Assembly: GCA_017561825.1 (NCBI GenBank)
Contig: JAFZBK010000020.1
Location: 1 to 32,669 of the forward strand
Direction: 5' to 3'
From: Prevotella sp.
GTDB lineage: Bacteria; Bacteroidota; Bacteroidia; Bacteroidales; Bacteroidaceae
Length of the DNA: 32,669 nt
Part shown: in pieces, positions 28,801 to 32,669 of the stretch
Numbering within the stretch: position 1 is the first letter of the stretch
How the letters are laid out: every line of letters begins with the position of its first letter
Position numbers and translations under genes: made by a program
The notes under the pieces: model-generated
Seen by the model: the letters and a program-made list of their open reading frames with translations, nothing else
What the model was told of the DNA's origin: nothing
Database searches by the model: none

Positions 28801-31396
28801 ACGTATTGGGTTCCATACCGTTCAAGGCATTCTCCACAGGATGTCCTGTAATCTTGAATACCGTGGCCAGACTCTCTATCTCCTCCACCCATTGGTCGAG
28901 CTTCTGCTTATTGATCTCGTCCACCTGCGGCAACGCCCCTTTCATCTCCTCCTCACTGATCACCAGATGGCGCGAGATGCAGTCGTATAATGAGAATCCC
29001 GATGCCTGCTTCCTGTGCAGGTTCTCGATATAGGTAATCAGCTCCTGCCGATGTGCATACAGCTTTTCTGATGTCTCCTTATACTCCTCAGGCTCCTTGA
29101 TATGCACCACGTCGAGCGCTTTCTGCATCTGCGTCAGGAAATGCGTCTTGGTCACCTTATTGGAATGCAGCTCCAAGCAGAACGGATCCAATCCGATCTT
29201 CGTGAGTCGTTTCTGCACCACCTCCAGAGCGGCCATCTTCTCAGCCACGAAGAGCACCCGTTTGTTCTGATAGAGCGCGTTGGCAATCATGTTCGTGATG
29301 GTCTGACTCTTTCCCGTTCCCGGAGGACCGTAGAGGATGAAGTTCTTGCCCCGTCCGCTCTCGATGACCGCCTCCAGCTGTGAGGAGTCCACATCGATGG
29401 GGATGCAGTAGTCTGACGGCTGACTGTTCTTATCCACATCGCGGGCATCCACCACATTGTCTAAATCCGTCAGTGCGACGCGCCCCTCCATCAGACTCTT
29501 CACCACCTGGTTGTCCTTCAGTTTCTCCGCATTGTTATGGATATCGTTCCACATCACGAACTTGTTGAACGAGAACAGTCCGAGCAACGTCTCCTCCATC
29601 ACGTTCCAGCGATGCATGTTCTTCACCCCTTCCCTCACGGTGGCAAGGATGCGCTTCACATCCACGCCATGATCGTCTGTAGGAAGCGGATCCAGCACAC
29701 CCAGGTTGATCTTGAACTGCTGCTTCAGCAACTCTATCAGGGTGGTATTGATGATGGTATCCTCTTCACGGGTACGGATCACATAGTTGGTACCCGAACG
29801 GCGCACGATATCCACTGGCATCAGCAGCACTGGGGCGTAGCGAGCCAGCACGCTCTTGTCGTTCTCGTACCATTTCAGCATACCGATGGCCATGAACAGC
29901 GTGTTAGCACCATTCTCCTCCAACGAGTTCCTTGAGGCACGATAGATGAACTTCATCGCCGTAGCCAGCTCCGTCTCGCTGAGGTAGGACACCAGTCGGT
30001 GGTTACCTTTCACCTCCTCGCTCACCATCTCTTTCAGGTCGGCAGCCTGTAAGTGGGAGTCGTAGATACTCCCCTCCACGGGATCGATCTGTTTCTTGGG
30101 ATATGGCAGCACGGTATAGTCCTGTCCTGCCTGCAGGTTATCTTCCAGCAGGTCGATGTCGAACGACACGAAGGGAATCACCCTACGACCCGTCTTACAG
30201 TTAATCAAGTTGTTACGCAGGGAGAAATCCAACAACTTGCGTTCCCAGATGGTCTGCTTGGTGATCTCCGTCTCGGGTGTATCCAGGTGCAGCGCATAGT
30301 GGTCGGGCATGCGAATACTCTCCGTGGCATTCTCATGCCCCACCCCTTCGTTCTGCAGAATCCACTCATTACCGTTCTGTATGCGCTGCGGCAAGGGTCG
30401 GATACCACCCAACCTACAGCGGCGTACATCCACGAAATACAGGAACGACTTCTCATCATGTGCCTTCTGCGTGGCCTGTCCTACGGCATCGTCAAAGGTG
30501 ACGGCGCCCGATTTCGTCAGACAGGTGGTCTCCACCAGCACCACATTATTGATACCATCTGCCATCTGCTTCAGCAGGTACGAACTGTCGTCGCAGATCT
30601 CCTGATGATAGAAGGTCTCATCGAGCCAGGCACCGATGAAGGCATGACCGCGAACGATGATGATGATGGGGAAGATGCCAACAGCCTCCAGACAGGATGC
30701 GAAGAGCAGGGATGTATCCAAACAGGTACCGAGCTTTTCCGTCAGCACCTTGTCCGACATCCGTATCCGCTGACCGTTTGTCGCGAAACTGGCGGGTGGT
30801 TCACAATAGGCCACCGACTCCGAGCGCAGCGCCTCGTAGATGGCTGCCACCTGCAAGCGGACGCGGTTACGATCCTGCGTCTGATAAGCATCCAGCGAGG
30901 CATCACCCGTCCACTTATCCATGAACTGCGAGGCATGACTCACCACGCGTGCTATCAAGGGGTGGTTAGGAGTGACGAAGGCCGACAGCAGCTGCGGCAT
31001 CACATTAGAGCCCGGCCACTGGTCGTACGGCAGCAGCATGATGGGGAACTCCTTCCGGAATATCTCCTCGCCGCCAACAGCAACGGTTACGCTGAACGCT
31101 GTGGCCACCGACTCGGTGGTGTTCACCAGTTCCTGCAGGACAGGTGTGATCTGCAGGTCCTTTACCTGCATGCGCTGTCCTTGCGGCACCTGATCCAGCA
31201 TCACATCCGAGGGTTGTATCAACGCTCCCGCCACACTGATGCACACCTGGCGCCAGTCCTCTGTATCCATGTTCTCCACCACGCACTGCACACAGGTCTG
31301 CACATGGTTGTTCAACATGGCATAGTTCACGCTGGGCAGATAGTCGAACAACAACCTACCCTTCCGTTTCCCGCTCATCAAATATTCGCCTTCCAT
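25895..31396 (-). CDS. Giant DUF4011 / SF1 helicase / Vsr-like nuclease protein, candidate phage defence
   Basis: The 1833-residue protein has these parts in order: a transglutaminase-like segment with 'KLGTCLDTSLLFASCLEAVGI' (about 222-242); a DUF4011 segment from about 380 ('WERKLLDFSLRNNLINCKTG'); a superfamily 1 helicase with Walker A GPPGTGKSQT near 689, Walker B 'VIFDEASQMP' near 1315, 'GDPKQMPPT' near 1341, 'WHYRSKHESLI', 'NVQGDERDVILFSVGYG' and 'LNVAVSRAR' near 1546; a Vsr/MTES_1575-like nuclease with 'FKIDLAV' and 'GILCDG..Y' (about 1636-1660); and a DUF3320 C-terminus. The DUF4011-helicase-Vsr order is that of the Hhe-type defence proteins reported in systematic surveys. ATG 31396 was chosen over GTG 31426, which lies at the transcription start. 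No modification gene lies beside it. Confidence 0.88.
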   Translation of the reverse strand: MEGEYLMSGKRKGRLLFDYLPSVNYAMLNNHVQTCVQCVVENMDTEDWRQVCISVAGALIQPSDVMLDQVPQGQRMQVKDLQITPVLQELVNTTESVATAFSVTVAVGGEEIFRKEFPIMLLPYDQWPGSNVMPQLLSAFVTPNHPLIARVVSHASQFMDKWTGDASLDAYQTQDRNRVRLQVAAIYEALRSESVAYCEPPASFATNGQRIRMSDKVLTEKLGTCLDTSLLFASCLEAVGIFPIIIIVRGHAFIGAWLDETFYHQEICDDSSYLLKQMADGINNVVLVETTCLTKSGAVTFDDAVGQATQKAHDEKSFLYFVDVRRCRLGGIRPLPQRIQNGNEWILQNEGVGHENATESIRMPDHYALHLDTPETEITKQTIWERKLLDFSLRNNLINCKTGRRVIPFVSFDIDLLEDNLQAGQDYTVLPYPKKQIDPVEGSIYDSHLQAADLKEMVSEEVKGNHRLVSYLSETELATAMKFIYRASRNSLEENGANTLFMAIGMLKWYENDKSVLARYAPVLLMPVDIVRRSGTNYVIRTREEDTIINTTLIELLKQQFKINLGVLDPLPTDDHGVDVKRILATVREGVKNMHRWNVMEETLLGLFSFNKFVMWNDIHNNAEKLKDNQVVKSLMEGRVALTDLDNVVDARDVDKNSQPSDYCIPIDVDSSQLEAVIESGRGKNFILYGPPGTGKSQTITNMIANALYQNKRVLFVAEKMAALEVVQKRLTKIGLDPFCLELHSNKVTKTHFLTQMQKALDVVHIKEPEEYKETSEKLYAHRQELITYIENLHRKQASGFSLYDCISRHLVISEEEMKGALPQVDEINKQKLDQWVEEIESLATVFKITGHPVENALNGMEPNTFREEDVARLRSLLIDYKNDYSQLTATLPHLPIAVEANDRDILMADAMGKMMEQTPVMTPDLLNIAANRQRYEALITAVEQGKERDSVKAGLLTSCQEDALNADTKTLAAKHTEITGKWFLPKFFAKRSFMKQVRQFCAGAKFDQVPELLKTIAHYQELRNGVKEQSDQFSALFGADGRSDAEKWQIVEPSLKGASQLLQMLMDYAQRHDKSVMEVRDALLERIGGSWDLFKQNYALSFNTVSSQLKRLLALEEEMAPMTDYDLPLQNYHSEIAAHVDTWMAHLGGIKDWCLWIERKHALEDEGLKSVPDHILQHHADAQSASKAFQKAVYHLLTMDIVDKDPSLAKFNGLIFEELVDKYKQLTYSFQDLSKKELYCRLAARIPSQTLAAVTNSEMGVLKRNINNGGRGTSIRKIIDQIPTLLPKLCPCMLMSPISVAQYIDMGGEKFDLVIFDEASQMPTSEAIGAIARGKALICVGDPKQMPPTSFFTTQSVDEDEVEIDDMDSILDDCITLSMPGHYLSWHYRSKHESLIAFSNLQYYDSKLHTFPSVDDQQSKVRLVQIEGEYDKGHTRSNPAEARAIVDEVIRRLKDPELSQRSIGIVSFSKVQQNLIEDILIDELAKHPQLEQKAYQCEEPIFIKNLENVQGDERDVILFSVGYGPDKQGKVSMNFGPLNNEGGERRLNVAVSRARYEMIVFATLRAEQIDLKRSSAKGVEGLKGFIEFAGKGTLNLTQSMVAANSLQDTAENDLVRIIADELRAHGYEVMTHVGRSQFKIDLAVLNPQKKDEYMLGILCDGRNYYDTKTTRDREIVQPGVLAGLGWNVMRVWAVDWYGNHQQVIDRLLKRLEDIQNNVKQATAASEEAKKIASQAFSLKGMKMEKTEEYKLPWRYEKKDIAEIPQEEVQKAVLYNVKGAVSIPMDDLKRLTVKVMGFSRRTPRIDKVVESAVAQLQQNNQVTVVDNMVTIKE

Positions 31397-31429
31397 AAGT
31401 CTTTCTGCAGTTGATAAACAAATCACCTA

Positions 31430-31461
31430 CAAAAATAGGAAGAATTATCCGAACCGCCAAA
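31430..31461 (-). promoter_or_regulatory. Promoter of the giant helicase-nuclease gene
   Basis: Minus-strand TTTG (31458-31461), 20 bases, TATTTTTG (31430-31437). The start codon at 31396 is then about 27 bases from the expected start of transcription. Confidence 0.72.
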
Positions 31462-31518
31462 ATAAAGTATGTTAAATAAAGATGGTAGTGATATGGAAAA
31501 TCCTTTTCTTCGGCACCA

Positions 31519-31544
31519 TTGTGGGAACCGATTTGTTCCCACAA
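31519..31544. repeat. Perfect 10-bp inverted repeat downstream of the GH43 gene
   Basis: TTGTGGGAAC pairs with GTTCCCACAA around a six-base loop, two bases past the GH43 stop codon. No T-run follows on either strand; it may stabilise the 3' end of the message or be a weak terminator. Confidence 0.55.
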
Positions 31545-31546
31545 CC

Positions 31547-32593
31547 TCACAGTTCCGGCCACCCATCATCAGTCCAGCGGATGGGACGTTGGATCAGCAC
31601 GGAAGCGCCCTCTTGGGCGACGCTGTAGCCATGACAGATGAAGATGTCTTCGCCATTGAGGTGATAGGCAGCGCAATGACCTGCGGCCTCGTATTCTTTT
31701 TTATCTCCTTCGAGGAAGAGGTTGCCACCACCATAGCGCATGTCGATTCCCTTACGATCGAGATAAGGACCATCGACGGTCTTGCTGCGCCCTACTGCCA
31801 CACGATAATTGCTCTTGGATCCCTGACAGCAGTAGTCCCAGGATACAAAGAGGTAGTACCAACCGTTGTGTTTGAAGATAAACGGGGCCTCGATGGCATT
31901 GGGACCAGCGAAATCGGATGTGGGGTTCTTAGGTGGATTGGGGTTGACGGGTAATGCCGCCTTGCTCGCCTCACTGTTCAGATTAAATCTGCGGGCAATT
32001 GTTCGGGGCTTCGCATCCTTAGCCACATGCATGGTGGTGTCGAGACGTACCAGCTGGATGCCATCCCAGAACGAGCCCCATACGAGCCAGGGCTGATCAT
32101 CATCATCAATGACGAAATTCGGATCGATGGCGTTCCAGTTATCGCGCCCCTCACGAGAAGTCACGATGCAACCCTCATCGTTCCAGATGGGGAAAGAAAG
32201 AGAACGGGCAGACAGCAGACCGATGGCCGAACCGTTCCTACCAAAGGTAGAACAGCTATAGGCCATCCACCAACGACCACGCCAGCGGATGATGTCGGGA
32301 GCCCATACATGTTGTGTGAACCCCGGCACCGAGTCGTGTGCCCACTGAGGGATAACCGTCATCACCGGTTCCCTCAACACCGTCCACGACTGACGATCCT
32401 TCGAGGTCATCTGCTGAATGCCCATTCCTGTAGCAAATAAATAAAACGTACTATCTTCGTAGGCCATGACAGGGTCATGAACCATTGGCGTGTCCGTGGT
32501 AAAGGACATACTCCTCCTGGGATGCTGTTGTCCCTGCACCGTCAGCGTGGTACCCAAGACGAACAACATCAGCGTAATAACTGAAGTCCTCAT
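31547..32593 (-). CDS. Secreted GH43 glycosidase, arabinanase-like
   Basis: The 348-residue protein has a signal peptide (about 1-21) and a five-bladed beta-propeller of glycoside hydrolase family 43. Likely catalytic residues are Asp40 ('VHDPVMAY', general base), Asp157 ('NAIDPNFVID', pKa modulator) and Glu235 ('NAIEAPFIF', general acid). 'WAPDIIRWRGRWWMAYS', 'WGSFWDGIQL' and 'SWDYCCQG' match endo- and exo-acting 1,5-alpha-L-arabinanases. It would act on pectic arabinan in the periplasm or outside the cell. The gene begins a few bases after the end of another exported-protein gene, so it may be in an operon whose rest lies outside the window. Confidence 0.92.
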   Translation of the reverse strand: MRTSVITLMLFVLGTTLTVQGQQHPRRSMSFTTDTPMVHDPVMAYEDSTFYLFATGMGIQQMTSKDRQSWTVLREPVMTVIPQWAHDSVPGFTQHVWAPDIIRWRGRWWMAYSCSTFGRNGSAIGLLSARSLSFPIWNDEGCIVTSREGRDNWNAIDPNFVIDDDDQPWLVWGSFWDGIQLVRLDTTMHVAKDAKPRTIARRFNLNSEASKAALPVNPNPPKNPTSDFAGPNAIEAPFIFKHNGWYYLFVSWDYCCQGSKSNYRVAVGRSKTVDGPYLDRKGIDMRYGGGNLFLEGDKKEYEAAGHCAAYHLNGEDIFICHGYSVAQEGASVLIQRPIRWTDDGWPEL

Positions 32594-32597
32594 GTTG

Positions 32598-32669
32598 TTA
32601 TTTAACTATGTATTTCTTGCCGTTGAGGATGTAAACACCCTTCTTTAGTGGAGAGTGGAGAGTGGAGAG
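32598..32669 (-). CDS. C-terminal end of an exported protein (partial)
   Basis: Only the last 23 codons are in the window. They end 'KKGVYILNGKKYIVK', the C-terminal signature frequent in exported proteins of Prevotella, also present in variant form at the end of the BspA-like gene. The codons before it are made of a heptamer repeat (CTCTCCA units, 32647-32669), translated LSTLHSP. The stop lies four bases before the GH43 start codon, so the two genes are probably cotranscribed. Confidence 0.75.
   Translation of the reverse strand, partial: LSTLHSPLKKGVYILNGKKYIVK

Noticed and set aside
30053-31414. 453-codon plus-strand ORF opposite the giant helicase gene
   Set aside because: His/Gln/Arg-rich antisense reading of a clear minus-strand protein; no family motifs.
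31519-31544. Strong terminator after the GH43 gene
   Set aside because: The stem is perfect but no T-run follows on either strand, so it is listed only as an inverted repeat.

Overview
The window looks like chromosome from a member of the Bacteroidales, most likely Prevotella or a close relative (Prevotellaceae). Almost every intergenic start region carries the Bacteroidota promoter form (TTTG, about 20 bases, then TAnnTTTG), Shine-Dalgarno sites are absent, and the gene content is typical of the group: a BspA-like leucine-rich-repeat surface protein, a DAHP synthase/chorismate mutase fusion, secreted proteases with C-terminal sorting-type tails, an NfeD/SPFH pair and a GH43 arabinanase-like enzyme.

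Layout, left to right. Bases 1-815 hold no convincing gene but are dense in inverted and direct repeats, including a cloverleaf-like palindrome and a hairpin element whose promoter sits right in front of a truncated Rpn-family (PD-(D/E)XK) remnant. Next, on the minus strand, is a BspA-like gene split by a frameshift near 3170. From 4179 to 9668 runs an aromatic amino acid operon: a promoter, a 25-residue leader peptide with 9 Phe/Tyr codons in an 11-codon stretch, mutually exclusive antiterminator and terminator hairpins, then prephenate dehydratase, an aminotransferase, the DAHP synthase/chorismate mutase fusion, prephenate dehydrogenase and an EEP-family hydrolase. Six copies of a G/C-rich hairpin repeat lie between the genes of this operon. 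A degenerate UDP-GlcNAc 2-epimerase homologue converges on the operon and shares a strikingly palindromic bidirectional promoter with a VanZ-like/AAA+ pair.

From 12360 to 18733 the minus strand carries a coiled-coil membrane regulator with nfeD and a stomatin-like gene, then three peptidase genes in a row (subtilisin-like, M48 lipoprotein, small HExxH protein), and a small exported protein. The plus strand then has slyD and aroC (chorismate synthase, the last step before the branch handled by the operon above), followed by a likely 100-base ncRNA. On the minus strand come pyrD, pyrK, an XRE regulator with an unusually long non-coding upstream region, and holA. A small HsdR-N nuclease-like gene diverges from holA through overlapping promoters, followed by a likely 225-base ncRNA. 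The 1833-residue minus-strand protein (transglutaminase-like, DUF4011, superfamily 1 helicase, Vsr-like nuclease, DUF3320) is a candidate phage-defence protein. A GH43 enzyme and the tail of one more exported protein end the window.

The clearest regulatory system is the Phe/Tyr ribosome-mediated attenuator (4179-4366). The least explained are the palindrome cluster at 1-815, the two stand-alone RNAs, and the heptamer tandem repeats, which occur in several intergenic gaps and also inside three coding regions.
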